A stretch of 64,000 nt of DNA from contig CM061098.1 in NCBI GenBank assembly GCA_030770545.1, positions 18,256,001 to 18,320,000 of the forward strand, in the 5' to 3' direction. This DNA comes from Macropodus opercularis (lineage: Eukaryota; Chordata; Actinopteri; Anabantiformes; Osphronemidae). The notes under the pieces were generated by a model. It saw only the letters and a list, made by a program, of their open reading frames with translations, was not told where the DNA came from and did not search any database. The translations under genes and the position numbers were made by a program. Shown piece after piece: positions 1 to 12,867 of the stretch. How positions within the stretch are numbered: position 1 is the stretch's first letter; each line of letters begins with the position of its first letter.

Positions 1-3000
1 CAATATACCTTGATCCGGTTCGAGGAAATGTCGTTTTTATACACATATTAACTGCAACATGCATTTCCTACAAACTGCTCCTCTGTGCGTTTAAGTTTAG
101 GCAACAAAAGAGCTTTGGTTGCAAAGTGAGTCGTGGTTCCTCAGCTGGAAGAGACGCGGGGACAATACAGAGCATGACATCTAGACCCACGACACTTTAA
201 TTACTGGCTGTGCAGCAGCATGTGATAGTCCAGTAACATTAAATGGAGCCATCTACAGCATGTTGTGTATGTTCCGTATCAGCTTATTTACACATTGTCA
301 TTTAAATTAAATTATTTTAATTACATAGAAAACAATCAAGTTGCAATTATATTTCCCACATAACCCATTTGCAACTGCTAATTGATATTGAAATGAAAGG
401 TTTGAGAGACAGGTTTGTCTGTTTTAATTTTGAAAACACTAACCTGGCACACGGCCAGCAAACGGTCTGACCCCCAGAAATGTCTGCACTTCCCCAAACC
501 TTTGTGATTAGCATGGCCTGAAAGTCAGACTGGTCTCCACAGTGTGAACGCACACACACACTAGCAACGCTTTTAGCTTTCAGTTTGTTGTGTCACAGGG
601 CTGAACGTCTTTAATTTACCGTTCCCTCTCACACTCACACAGACGCACACACAGCACTTGTTCAGACACCAGATATCGAGTCTTGCCATCCTATGTCATA
701 TTAAGTACTTAATTAACCCTTGGTAACCCACGATAAATTATTTGAGCATACAGAATATTCCCTCTTGACACACACACACACACACACACAGTCTCCATGA
801 AAAAACACATGATACACACAGTGACCTTGTTAGATGATTTGGACAAATTAAATTAATGGTGATCAGTGGAGTCACAGTATTACTGGTTAAATGGGCCGTT
901 TCAGATGGAACAGGTTCAAGCGGGCCATCAGAGTTAAGTCACACAAAGCATCGCGTGAATAGCTGCAGTGAACCGTGTGCTGGAAAACAGCCTGTGTCCA
1001 TGTTTGGTCCTGGCTGCTGGTGGCTGTGAAACAGCTGGATGATGGAGGAGTGTGACAGAGGGACGTTCAATCAAACGCAATCGGTTTCAACAACTCAGAT
1101 TAAATACACCTGGAATCTGAATCCCTTGTCAGACAGGAGGTGTGTGGCTACAGCAGCAGGGGTGAGTAAGGATGATGAAGCTGTAGCACGTTGGTTATTT
1201 AAACACGTCTGTAGCTGATTCCTCACATACAACCAGATGACAGACATACCACAGCCTGCTGCTACTGCACAGCATGAACTTCCACGTCTTATTATTATAT
1301 ATTATTATTGTTTGCCTCTATTACTTTGGAGTCATTTTGGTGAAAAACAGCTCAACACAGCTAAAGTGTTGGTTCCTCCAAAGCTTAAGTCTTCATTAGT
1401 TTATTAAAGCCTCCCTTTCCTGGTATGATGCTCTGAAACCAGCTTCTGACAGCATTGACTTCAAAGATCCCAAAATCCTGGCATGAAAACCAGGAGCTGC
1501 ATAGCTTCCTCTGCCTGGTCCTTTAACTGTGTTTACGCCTCTTTGTATTCGCGACATTAAACCACCACCAGCAGTTGTAGCTAATCAAGCCCTGGTTTCT
1601 TGTGTCAGGTGATGAGAATACACCTGATTTGTAGATGAGTGCACTTAAGAGCTGAAGAGGTGAGTCGTTTAGATTTTGTGTTGAAATCTACAACCACTTT
1701 AGGATTAGTTGTGTGAGATAGCAAAGACTCAGAAGCTTGTGACTTTTAATAAACGTGTCCCCACCATGTGGATGAGCTTTTTACTGTGGTGTGAACAACA
1801 TCAGGATCCAACAGGACCACACCAGGGAGAAAGATTTATAGTGCAGAGGACAAACCTCTAGAGGAAGAGTTCAACAGGATGTCAAACCCCAAAAGCCAAA
1901 AACTGTCAATTCTGATGGTTTATGTACTGTAAGAAGAGAGAAGGAGGAAAGTGGTTGAGACGGGAGGAAGAAAATGTACATTAAGGGGCATGAAAAGATG
2001 GAAGGAAAGAGGAATAAATAGGAGAAACCAGGGTCAGGAAAGGGAGAGGATAAAGGATTTATCATACACAAGCGAAGAGAATCGGGAAGGGATTGAAAGT
2101 ACAAAGTGAAATATTTCAGAGTCTGATTCTGAGAATGCTCAGCAGAATTCAGCTCCATCCAGAGCTGCTCTGTCCTGCTAAAACAAACTGTCTGCACGAG
2201 TTGTGTCTAACTCTGTAGCCTAGTTTCAACTCTTCACAGCTGCTCTGAAGATGTATGGTTACCACTGCAGCAGCCGATTCACCTGTTCCTCATGCTAAAC
2301 ATTCCTCAGTCGATAACCCACATGTTCTCCTTTTAGGTACCTACAGTCGCCCCAAATTCATTTCATTACACCTGGTAATAAGTGCTCTTGTTTTCGCAAT
2401 TCTGCACATCACAAGCAAAGATGTACTGGTGGAGGCTCGTGTAGCTAATGGGGGCAGTCAAATGGATTCCAGTTTTTCCGGTGGCCTCAATAGCAGACTT
2501 CTTGCCTCGTGGTCGGTTTAGCCACAGCTTTAAGTGAGACTTCAGCTTCACGAGGTTTTTGATAAGCATCTCGAAGGAGCTGGCAGACTTCTACAAACAC
2601 CGAACTATAGAGAAACCAATGAGGCCTAAGTGAAAGCCTTTAGCTCCCTGGCACCAGCTTTTATTGCTGTTTCAGTCCATTACATGATTTTTCCTACCAC
2701 ATATAATTGTTTGCGTTTCAGGTAGTTTACTTTATGACCACATGTGTTGACACATGTGTAAAACGTACAAAGGTCACAGGAGCTGAATCCACCAGCAGGG
2801 TTTTGACTAGTGTCACACCACCATCCTCTCTGGTGCTGCTGCCGCTATGAGCTTTGGTTTGTGCAGGACTCTACAACCTGTGTAACAATCATTTATTACG
2901 CGACTGTGATTTATTGACTGATGTGATGACTGGACTCCTTTATGGACGGGTGGGTGCACGTGTTTCTGCCTCTGAAGGCTCCACCATGTCTGTCGGTAGA

Positions 3001-4204
3001 ACAACTCCTAACATTAATCTGACAGACCCTCTACAAATCTTTAACATTTGAACCAAACTAAAAGACAACAAAACCTGAAGCTAGTTCTGAGCCAAGCGTC
3101 AGTCGCGCTTTGCTTTGTATTAAAACAGGCCTAGACATTTACATTTTGCTGTTGCAAGAATTGTGACGCAACTAAAGCTGATGTGTGCACACATTTGCAT
3201 AATTAGGCTGCAGCCTCACTGCTGCATCAGTGCAGAATGCTCAGCATAGAGTCAGCAGGTCAGGGCCTTTACTCTGGACTGGGCCGCAGCCTTGAGGCGT
3301 TGGTTGGCAAATACAAACAGGACTGACGTGATCACAGAAGTCTGATTTTACGCCAAACTGACATCTTGTCATCTTGACAGTGTCTTTGCCAAAAGCATGG
3401 TGTATTTCTTTAAGAAGCAAAGAACAGTGGATGGAAAAAAGCTTTGGATGGAACAGGGCCAGCGGTCAGTAAATGACCTTGTTCTGGTCCAAACAGATAC
3501 AGTAGCTGTGGCATGTTCTTTGTGAATGTGTTTGTGTACATGATGGTATAGAAGCAGCATTAGACAGTGTCCTCAGTTCACCCCCACCACCCACCAGCTA
3601 AGTTCTTTTCTGTCTCTCTCTCCATAATGAGCCTTTTATTGGAGATCTAGTCGGATGGGGGCCATCAAATGTGAAAAGAAATGGACTAAGAGAAATTCAA
3701 TGCATGTTGCTCGATATCACAAAGTGGTTTCAATGCTCATTTTAGGCAGAAAGGTTTGGATTGATGCAGAATTGACATTTTAAATGATGGTAAAATAGTT
3801 TTTTCTAATGACAGAAATGTAGCCTGAGGCTTTATTACGCACGGCAGAAAACCTTCAGTGCAGCAACTCGGTGCACAAGCGCCGCAAAGTTCTGTAAGAC
3901 GGAACGAACGACTTCTGTGGCCTGATGACACGTGGTATATAGAAAACCGCAGCTTGAGCGGAGATGCATCAGTGTTCACTCCGTGGGTGACTCTGGGTTT
4001 TGCACATGCTACAGGAGCATGAGGTCATAGATCCAGATCTAAGACAGTCAGGCTGAAAATGCCTGCTGCATCATGAAGAGGGGAAACGCGGATTCTGAGC
4101 AGCCCGAGTCTTCGGGTATAAATATTAAAACGCAAGCGAATGAAGAAGCTGAGTTCAAATGATTGAATTTGCTGATGCGAGCTTTGAGCGCAACCTGTTT
4201 CCTT
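1..4204. other. Unannotated unique sequence
   Basis: No gene, RNA or mobile element is recognised here apart from a short (CA)n tract at 768-790. Open frames on both strands are short and show no family motif. The base composition is that of ordinary AT-leaning vertebrate non-coding DNA. Confidence 0.6.
768..790. repeat. (CA)n microsatellite
   Basis: Eleven and a half uninterrupted CA dinucleotides. This is typical of vertebrate non-coding DNA and likely to vary in length between individuals. Confidence 0.95.
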
Positions 4205-4234
4205 TTAACCCCTCGTAGGCTGCACGAGGGTTAA
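4205..4234. mobile_element. Minimal TTAA-ended MITE remnant
   Basis: A 30-bp near-palindrome starts TTAACCCCTCGT and ends ACGAGGGTTAA. The ends match the termini of the larger MITE copies at 4313-4522 and 21221-21465, so this looks like two element ends fused after the interior was lost. The family assignment rests on the shared ends and TTAA borders. Confidence 0.55.
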
Positions 4235-4312
4235 TTAGAACTTGAAAAGGAAAATCCATCAACAGTGAAAACAAGATCATAACAAGACTTGAAATGACTT
4301 GACATGACTCCA

Positions 4313-4522
4313 TTAACCTTGTGCAGCCTGCAAGGGGTCGAAATGTCCCCACTGTAAACTAGGAGGCGCCAAAGCTCAAACACACAAGGGTTGGATCAAA
4401 CAGCCTTCGTGGGGGTTACATCCAAGCAATGAACACGTGTGGGTCTACGATGAACACGTTTCTTGATCTTAGAGCGTCCCCCCGTTTTCATTTGACCCCA
4501 TCAAAGGCTGCACCAGGGTTAA
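4313..4522. mobile_element. TTAA-flanked palindromic MITE (piggyBac-like), copy A
   Basis: A 210-bp unit bounded by TTAA on both sides. Its termini are inverted (TTAACCTTGTGCAGCC on the left, GGCTGCACCAGGGTTAA on the right). The interior includes GGGTTGGATCAAACAGCC and GAACACGTGTGGGTCTACGA blocks, shared with copies at 21221-21465 and 38497-38612. TTAA target sites with termini starting CCC(T/A) are the mark of the piggyBac superfamily. There is no coding capacity, so it would be non-autonomous. The superfamily call is inferred from ends only. Confidence 0.75.
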
Positions 4523-4726
4523 AGAGAACTAAAGAGGAAATGAGCTGCTAACGACAGGGAGGAGCACACAGGGAGAATGTGAGGTCACGAAGACCAGGGA
4601 CGGAGGTCTGGACGGTGACAAGTTGGATATAAGACACCAACAAGACGGTCACCAAAACAACTATTCATTCAAAGTAAACCAGCAGTGTCCCTGGGAAGGA
4701 CTGAATGTGTCGAACCGGGGACGGTA

Positions 4727-4739
4727 GCACCAGGGTTAA
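4727..4739. mobile_element. Isolated MITE end
   Basis: The 13 bases GCACCAGGGTTAA match the right terminus of copy A, which ends 217 bp upstream. No matching left end was seen between them. It is either a relic of a further copy or the outer end of a longer composite. Confidence 0.4.
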
Positions 4740-6357
4740 CCGACCTCTTCTGACCAGATCCAGCTTCTGTCCACCCGAATAGATCTGCAGCCAAAGTTAG
4801 GTCTTCTCCTCTTTTAGTTTTACAGGGTTCTTGTGTGAGTTTATGTTCATGTCGTTGTCCATCAGCTTATACTCTCAGTCTGTCTCCACTCGTGTCTGTT
4901 TGTGTTGGGGGACACATTTCACACATCTCTATTGTTTACACCCAGATTTATTGATGTCAAGTTAGCGCTGACATAGATTTGATATCATTGGAAAATGCAA
5001 GTCAACCTGAACTGAGTCCTGGTATTAAGATTTGATGGCGTTATGACGCAGAGCAGGAGTGTGAGTTTTGACACAAATTGCTGCAATCAGCCACTAAGTG
5101 TTGTAAAGTACCATAATTGCCAGCGTGAGCTGTGTGTCGCCAGCGCCGACATTTATGTAGAAAGATTCATAAGTGGCCAAATTGGCAGCCGAACTATAAT
5201 AATGAGTTGTGCCCCTCTTTACTCCACGCCGCTGCGTTGCTGCGTCGGGTGAGCTCCTGTACTTTGATCAGTGCCCTCATCACACCGCGATAGAGCCGTC
5301 ACGTCTTCAGCTCTGTACTCGGGGCTAATGCTAGCACACTGCAGCTGGCTGCCAAAAGCTTCTTCCAGCATTTTTGTTCATCACGCATGTGAATATTTCC
5401 TCTGCTGGGGATATTTTCAACCCCCTGCTGTCATGTTTATGCAGCACCTGCCTTCACGGTGATTTCAAATCGCTGCTTTCTTGGTGTCTCACAGACGACA
5501 AAGCACAAATAAACCGGATTGTTACTGCATCAATTTTCCCCTGACGTTATCATCCAAGCTCTCTCTCGCGACTCTTGTCTGTTTTATTTCCCTTTCTTTC
5601 TCTCTCCGGTTTCATTTCCTCTGCTCTGTGCCTCATCCCTCTGACACGTCTGTTTTCTTTGCCCTTTTCATGTCCTGACCTCTCAAAATTCCCAGCATGC
5701 CTGTCTGCTGCCATTGCGCCAGGGGGATTTGGAGGGATGATCAAGTGAAGATGATGTGCTTTGCAGCTTTTTTTTTTACCCCCTCCACAGCTGTATAATT
5801 CTTTATCCGCAACAGTTTAGATGACGCTCATTGGCACCAGGCTCCTCGCGATACAGGCTTGTTACATTGTCGACTAAGCATAAAGCAGAAGCTATAACAT
5901 GGTGCCAGCACACGCACAAGTCAAAGAAGAAAGACTTGTGTTGCCGTCGAAAGGATGTCAGCGAAGGGAGGAAGCTACAAGGGTGGGGAGAGGCCTCTGA
6001 GGTAAAAACGTCAGATTGAAGGTGAGTTTTGAAATTCACTATTCAAAGAGGAAAACACAAAGCAAAGCAGAAAAAAAGCAGGAAATGCAGAAGAAGGAGA
6101 CGGCTTTTCTGGGTGAAGTGTAGACTGGAGGCAAAAGCTATGATCCGCTCTCCTCTCTTTTCCTCCATGACACACTTCATGAGTTGCCAAATTATATGTG
6201 AAACAAGAAAAAGAGCTTGAACAGGCAATTATTTTGCCCCTTGTGAAAACCCCTGTGTGTTAGTGTCGGGCTTATTAGGACATGAACGCGGTTGGCATTT
6301 AGTTTGTTGTTTGTTACACAAATGAACAGAGGAAAAGCAAAGCTTCGAAAAAGGCGC

Positions 6358-6378
6358 GCACACACACACACACACCCC

Positions 6379-6418
<40 letters not shown>
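6358..6418. repeat. Interrupted (CA)n microsatellite
   Basis: About 61 bp of alternating CA broken by a seven-C run near 6375-6381. The alternating purine-pyrimidine tract could adopt Z-DNA. Confidence 0.95.
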
Positions 6419-6420
<2 letters not shown>

Positions 6421-7729
6421 CGCTGCTGCTGAGATTAAATGTTCAGAAGCTATAATTGTCGGTTGCACGTTATATTTTCAGGGCTCCGACACCTAAACAC
6501 TGACCTGGAGCAGCATCGGGACCGTGGCTGCAGATTCAGGAGACGTGGGAGCTGTGTGAACGGTCAGGAAGCTCGAAGCATGAGCAGAGCGATTAAAGCA
6601 GCCTTTAGCCGGTTTGCTACCAGCTCAGTTTGTGTCATTTTGTTGAGGAAAGCTTCTGCTGATGAATTTAATGTGAGGCAGAGCAAATATCCCAGTGTAA
6701 CGTGACGAAAAAGCTCCAAAACGATGCTCTGAACTACGGCCTGCATTAGATTACACACAGCGTCTGTTTTCGTGTTTGTGTCCATGTCTGCTGCCACATA
6801 TTAAGTTGTTTTCCAGACTGAGCTGTTACTTCCTGAATACTGCACTGGATCACAGATTTTACAAATGGAAAAATTACCTTATCTGCTCAAAATGAACTGA
6901 GTGGGCCACAGTTGTGTTTGGAGACTTTTTTTTATTGAATGGACAATTTAAATCTGGTACAAAGACTAATGAAATTTATCAAACAACTTTTATTTATATT
7001 CAAAAGGCTGATGTATTAAGTGGCCCAGGAAGCTTAAACGTTGTTTAGTTCCTCTTGCTTGAGTGCAACCTATAGATAAGTATGAAGGTAAGAATGTGTG
7101 ATGCACTACGTGATGCGAACTGGTGCATGAGTCACAACAGTCAAACCTGCCGCTTAGGAAATGAGACGGACCAACAGTCGACGAGCTTCATGTTAATTTA
7201 CACCTCAGCATAAATTCTATATCTAATCATTATATACAATGTTGCATTTCATATCTCTTAGCAGGTGTTATTAAGATGAGGATGGTGGCAAACTATACCT
7301 GCTGAAACACAGGCCACTCAGAAGCTGTAACCCAGTGAGCTTAGGACGGATGCAGACTGATAACTCGGTTGCTTTCGTTTCCTAGAAAGCCTGAATTTTA
7401 CTCAGCTGAACTAAAATGCGTCTAAATCCTGCTTAGACCAACTGCTGCAACAAATAGCAAACTTTTGATCTGCAGAGGTTTCAGAAGGGACAACGACAAG
7501 ATCTTCACCCCAGCTCTGCAGCAGCCTGCTGGCACTGGCTCCGACGGCCTTCATGTCAGTAGAGCGTGAGGTGCAGCTCTAAGGTTGTTGTTCTAAAGAC
7601 TAAAGTTCACTGATGCAGTTTCTGATCTTTTCACGTACAGGCCAGAAGTTTGCTTGTGTAGTATGTGTCCTAATATGTCCTTGCCATACTAGACAGTTGA
7701 GCTGCTAAATAATATGTCACGCAGTGATT

Positions 7730-7749
7730 ACACACACACACACACACAC
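7730..7749. repeat. (CA)n microsatellite
   Basis: Ten CA dinucleotides ending in ACG. Confidence 0.9.
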
Positions 7750-9037
7750 GCATTGTAAAGTCACACTGCAAACACAGACTCCATCTTCACTCTTTCTATA
7801 CGTCCATGGAGAACAGGCTCTGATCACAGGGCTGAAGTGTAACATGACAAACAAAGCCTTTAAGCCCATTTTAAAACCCGTACAATGTCTGCTGCGTGTG
7901 TGTGTTTACTGTGTGTTTAGATGTGTGTGTCAGCGAATGACAGCTCATGTTGTTTGTATAAGACAGAAGCAACATGATGTTCTTGTCTGAGCCGTGTGAT
8001 GCTGTCTTTCAGCTCAGAGGTGGTCTCTTTGTGTGTCCCATCATTCAGGTCTTCAGGACTCGACCTTTGACCTGCAGTGTCAGTGTCATGCTTAAACTAT
8101 AAATTACCAATGAAATGCTGTGAAAATGCTGCCAAGCCGCTAAATTCACTGCTTCCCATTGAAGTGAGGCCTAGTTGTTTTGTTTTGAAAGAAAATGAAA
8201 CACTTTTACATTTCTACAAATGCTTCTGTCTGCTAATTTATGCCCTGAAAGTAGCAATGAGCCCACAGCAGCCGTTTATCTCTGCAGGATGAAGACAATA
8301 CCAGCGGCCCAACGCGACGGCTCCGCAAAGTTATGTTGTCCAAAAGAGCAAACAATAGTCGCATTTTGAGAGGTACCACAAAGACTTCACCACTGTGCAT
8401 ATTATTAGCTGCTCAAGGTGACCACTGTGGTGTAAAAACTAAATTAGCCAGACATTTAGAGAGCTATAGTCTGCATATGGCTGCCAACCACTCATAAATC
8501 TGAAATGCAGATAAATACATATAAACCTCTTCATTGGGCCGATGCAGAGGATTGTTTTCTGACTCATTCTGTACTACTCCAATGGAAAGGGAACGATTGG
8601 GTGATTTGGTATATTGGTATGGACTGTGTGCTCCGTATACTGTACCTGAATGGTATGAATGTAACAAATTACTGCTGAACGTTTAGCTTCACCTTCATGA
8701 TTAAAGTTGGGTTTGAATTGTTAGCCACTAGAGTAAAATTAGCGATAAACTGTTACTGCTGATGCTCTCATTTACTTTAAGTGTTCAAAAAGATGAGTTG
8801 ACATAAAAAAAACTATTCATGTACGAGTCATAGCTGTGGGCAACTTTGAGTCAATAACAGTTTAGGCAGTGTGAGAAACCCATCAACCCATCCAGCATGT
8901 CGCCTTCAGTGTACTTCACAAGTTCTTAACAAATAAAATGTTTAATGTGGTGACTGTCTGTAACGTATAAACATATACACCCCATCCCCAATAAAACAAT
9001 GAATTCAAAGTAATTAAAAATCCTTTTAATTACATCT

Positions 9038-9136
9038 TGATAGCAACAGTGGGGAGGAAGAAAAAAGTCTCAGATGCAGGATCATCTGCCTCGACTGGTT
9101 GGGGTGAGGGGATAGAGAAGAGAGACAAGAGCAGCA
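9038..9136 (+). repeat. Common fish dispersed repeat, 3' portion
   Basis: The blocks TAGCAACAGTGGGGAGGAAG and CTCGACTGGTTGGGGTGAGG are the downstream half of a repeat I recognise from many teleost genomes. Its upstream half carries TATATAGCGC, AAGGCACTTTACA and AAACCCAACA motifs. Other pieces lie at 9415-9545, 55166-55345 and 57687-57880. No coding potential was seen. Recognition is from memory of fish sequence, not a database search. Confidence 0.6.
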
Positions 9137-9414
9137 CCGCAGGAACATAACTTGCTCTGTTTCGTGGTCCACAGCTTGTTTGGAGTATTTGTTTGCTCTT
9201 TCTTACTTCGCAGGGTTATCGGGATACAAACGATGGGCTAGAATCTTTAACCTAGACCTTAACACTTGATTAGCACAACTTAGTGAGTTTCTATAAGCTA
9301 CGTTCTCCCTGGATGTACATGGATGATCTCATCATCTGGCACAAACCACGAATGAACACGAGCTCAAACAGTGAACCAGCCGGAGAAGCCTGACTCAGTC
9401 TGAGTCAGTTTGAG

Positions 9415-9545
9415 TTCTATAGCGAAAAGTTATCTCGAGGCACTTTACAAGCTTTAAGACCTTACACAACTAAAACCCAACAAATCCTACATAAAGCGAG
9501 CTTGTGCAGAGCAACCTGAGCTTTCTCCGCTGAACCAGAGAGATC
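9415..9545 (+). repeat. Common fish dispersed repeat, 5' portion
   Basis: The stretch contains TATAGCGAAAAGTT, CGAGGCACTTTACAA and AAGACCTTACACAA blocks followed by AAACCCAACAAATCC. These match the upstream half of the family at 55166-55345. It lies downstream of the 3' half at 9038-9136, so the two halves are in permuted order. Confidence 0.6.
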
Positions 9546-10928
9546 ACAGATCACAGAAACCTCACTCTCATCACTTGAACACACCTAAGATTAACACAAC
9601 CACCTCGTGTATGGCAGACATTGGTTTATGTTCTGGCAAGGTGAAGCTATGTATAATGTTTTGTATTACACATCTGTGAGTAGTAGGGAGATTTTAACTC
9701 GTACACTGAGGGCAGTGAACAGATGTGAGAGGACGACTGAGAGGATGGGGAGCTGCAGCGAGATAATGGCCCGTTGAGTGGAGAAAATTCAGCTGGATGT
9801 TGACTGAGATTGGCCTACTCCAGGGAAACGAGCTCCACAGAGGAAGCACAGACGCGGGGAATTCCCTGGTTGCAGATGACACGACAACTCAACAACAAAA
9901 CACTCACATGTTGGAGGCAAAGGTGGAACTGTCACCACTGACAAACTCAGTGTAGCACAACTACAAAAACACTTTTCTTGTCTTCAGAAGGTGCAAACAA
10001 AGGTACAAAATACTGTGTAAACGTAAATGTATTTGTTTACTGATTTCTGTTTCATCAAATCGAAGCAATAAATAAAGATGGTTCTGACAGCACAGCGTTG
10101 CAGGACAGTAATGGTCTCAGCGTTGTTCAGGTAGTGGTTGAATATTAGTAACCTGGTTGATTTCTGTACAAATATAACTTGTAGTGCAAATGAAAGTGCA
10201 ATGGAGGGATAACAAACGGAGACGAGGCAAACGATGTTTCTCCTGAAGGACTGGAAGTCACACACAAGCACAAATAGGATAAATCTCCAAATGGGAAATG
10301 GGTGGAATTCACTGAATAAATAAAACATTCTCTCTGCAGCAGGATGTGACTTTAGGCTGAGCAGACATAATAAAGAAGCATGTGCAGGCCAAAGGAATTC
10401 ACCTAATCACCCTGCTGCAGTACAGGAGAAGGCTCGGAGCCTGGCGTGGTTAGTCCACCGCTACTGCACAGACGGACGTCTGCCGTGTGGAGCTGTAAAT
10501 TACATCTTAATGTCGAGAGGCCTTGTTAAAGGCTTCGGTTACGCTGACTCGTTGAAGAGCGCAGTGTGGGATGTACCCTGCTAAGCTGTCTGAGGCTCGG
10601 TCTTACCAGAAGGGTGATCAATTCTGCTTCTCTTATGAAATGTAGGGCACAATGAGGCAGGACGCACAGTGCTACAGAGATCAATGTTTCTTCTTTGTTC
10701 TTTTTCTGCTGGGTGGAGCTTTCCTAGGAAAACTGGGCCCAGTCCTCCCAGTCACTATAAGAGCATCCGCACTGAGGCCTCTCAGGTCCCATCTCCCACA
10801 ACTTCCGTACTGGCTTGCAGCCTTTCGGAGACCTTCCCATATTATTCTGAGAGGACTAAGAGTATGACCTGTCTGGATTAGTGTCAACCTCAGCAACAAG
10901 GCAACTGATGCTGCTGCTCCATGGTAGT
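9546..10928. other. Unannotated unique sequence
   Basis: No gene or recognised repeat. A 114-codon minus-strand frame around 9984-10328 is hydrophobic and low in complexity; it matches no family I know. Confidence 0.55.
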
Positions 10929-12867
10929 TTCATCCATGTTGTGATGCATTCAGTGACAGTACAGAATGTGGGTTCATCCATGTTGTGATGCATTCAGTGA
11001 CAGTACAGAATGTGGGTTCATCCATGTTGTGATGCATTCAGTGACAGTACAGAATGTGGGTTCATCCATGTTGTGAGGCATTCAGTGACAGTACAGAATG
11101 TGGGTTCATCCATGTTGTGATGCATTCAGTGACAGTACAGAATGTGGGTTCATCCATGTTGTGAGGCATTCAGTGACAGTACAGAATGTGGGTTCACCCA
11201 TGTTGTGAGGCATTCAGTGACAGTACAGAATGTGGGTTCATCCATGTTGTGAGGCATTCAGTGACAGTACAGAATGTGGGTTCATCCCTGTTGTGAGGCA
11301 TTCAGTGACAGTACAGAATGTGGGTTCACCCATGTTGTGAGGCATTCAGTGACAGTACAGAATGTGGGTTCATCCATGTTGTGAGGCATTCAGTGACAGT
11401 ACAGAATGTGGGTTCATCCATGTTGTGATGCATTCAGTGACAGTACAGAATGTGGGTTCATCCATGTTGTGATGCATTCAGTGACAGTACAGAATGTGGG
11501 TTCACCCATGTTGTGGGGCATTCAGTGACAGTACAGAATGTGGGTTCATCCATGTTGTGGGGCATTCAGTGACAGTACAGAATGTGGGTTCACCCATGTT
11601 GTGAGGCATTCAGTGACAGTACAGAATGTGGGTTCATCCATGTTGTGAGGCATTCAGTGACAGTACAGAATGTGGGTTCATCCATGTTGTGATGCATTCA
11701 GTGACAGTACAGAATGTGGGTTCATCCATGTTGTGATGCATTCAGTGACAGTACAGAATGTGGGTTCATCCATGTTGTGAGGCATTCAGTGACAGTACAG
11801 AATGTGGGTTCATCCATGTTGTGAGGCATTCAGTGACAGTACAGAATGTGGGTTCACTCATTTGTGAGGCATTCAGTGACAGTACAGAATGTGGGTTCAT
11901 CCATGTTGTGGGGCATTCAGTGACAGTACAGAATGTGGGTTCACTCATTTGTGAGGCATTCAGTGACAGTACAGAATGTGGGTTCATCCATGTTGTGATG
12001 CATTCAGTGACAGTACAGAATGTGGGTTCATCCATGTTGTGAGGCATTCAGTGACAGTACAGAATGTGGGTTCATCCATGTTGTGAGGCATTCAGTGACA
12101 GTACAGAATGTGGGTTCATCCATGTTGTGATGCATTCAGTGACAGTACAGAATGTGGGTTCATCCATGTTGTGATGCATTCAGTGACAGTACAGAATGTG
12201 GGTTCATCCATGTTGTGAGGCATTCAGTGACAGTACAGAATGTGGGTTCATCCATGTTGTGAGGCATTCAGTGACAGTACAGAATGTGGGTTCATCCATG
12301 TTGTGAGGCATTCAGTGACAGTACAGAATGTGGGTTCACTCATTTGTGAGGCATTCAGTGACAGTACAGAATGTGGGTTCAATCATGTTGTGAGGCATTC
12401 AGTGACAGTACAGAATGTGGGTTCATCCATGTTATGGGGCATTCAGTGACAGTACAGAATGTGGGTTCATCCATGTTGTGATGCATTCAGTGACAGTACA
12501 GAATGTGGGTTCATCCATGTTGTGATGCATTCAGTGACAGTACAGAATGTGGGTTCACTCATTTGTGAGGCATTCAGTGACAGTACAGAATGTGGGTTCA
12601 ATCATGTTGTGATGCATTCAGTGACAGTACAGAATGTGGGTTCATCCATGTTGTGATGCATTCAGTGACAGTACAGAATGTGGGTTCACCCATGTTGTGA
12701 TGCATTCAGTGACAGTACAGAATGTGGGTTCACCCATGTTGTGATGCATTCAGTGACAGTACAGAATGTGGGTTCACCCATGTTGTGATGCATTCAGTGA
12801 CAGTACAGAATGTGGGTTCACTCATGTTGTGATGCATTCAGTGACGGTACAGAACGTAGTCCATGTA
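10929..12867 (+). repeat. 44-bp minisatellite array, 44 core copies
   Basis: A head-to-tail array of a 44-bp unit whose core reads CATTCAGTGACAGTACAGAA followed by TGTGGGTTCATCCATGTTGT. From the first core (10953) to the last (12841) is 1888 bp. That equals 43 steps of 44 bp minus 4, which the four 43-bp variant units (CACTCATTTGTG, at 11855, 11942, 12337 and 12556) account for. Most units differ only at GATG/GAGG/GGGG before CATTC and at CATCC/CACCC. The last unit is degenerate. Because 44 is not a multiple of 3, the frame rotates from unit to unit, giving meaningless open frames on both strands. Confidence 0.97.

Larger units (their letters stand above)
4740..9037. other. Unannotated unique sequence with CA tracts
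   Basis: No gene or recognised element. The stretch contains a long interrupted (CA)n at 6358-6418 and a shorter one at 7730-7749. Two overlapping minus-strand frames near 6.2-6.45 kb exist only because the CA/TG run lacks stops. Confidence 0.6.

Noticed and set aside
6192..6468. Cys/Val-rich minus-strand frames
   Set aside because: These are translations of the (CA)n/(TG)n tract.
11758..12656. Repeating 90-codon frames on both strands
   Set aside because: They are the 44-bp minisatellite read in rotating frames.
10929..12867. CRISPR-like array of regular repeats
   Set aside because: There are no unique spacers: the whole 44-bp unit is repeated. The context is a vertebrate genome.
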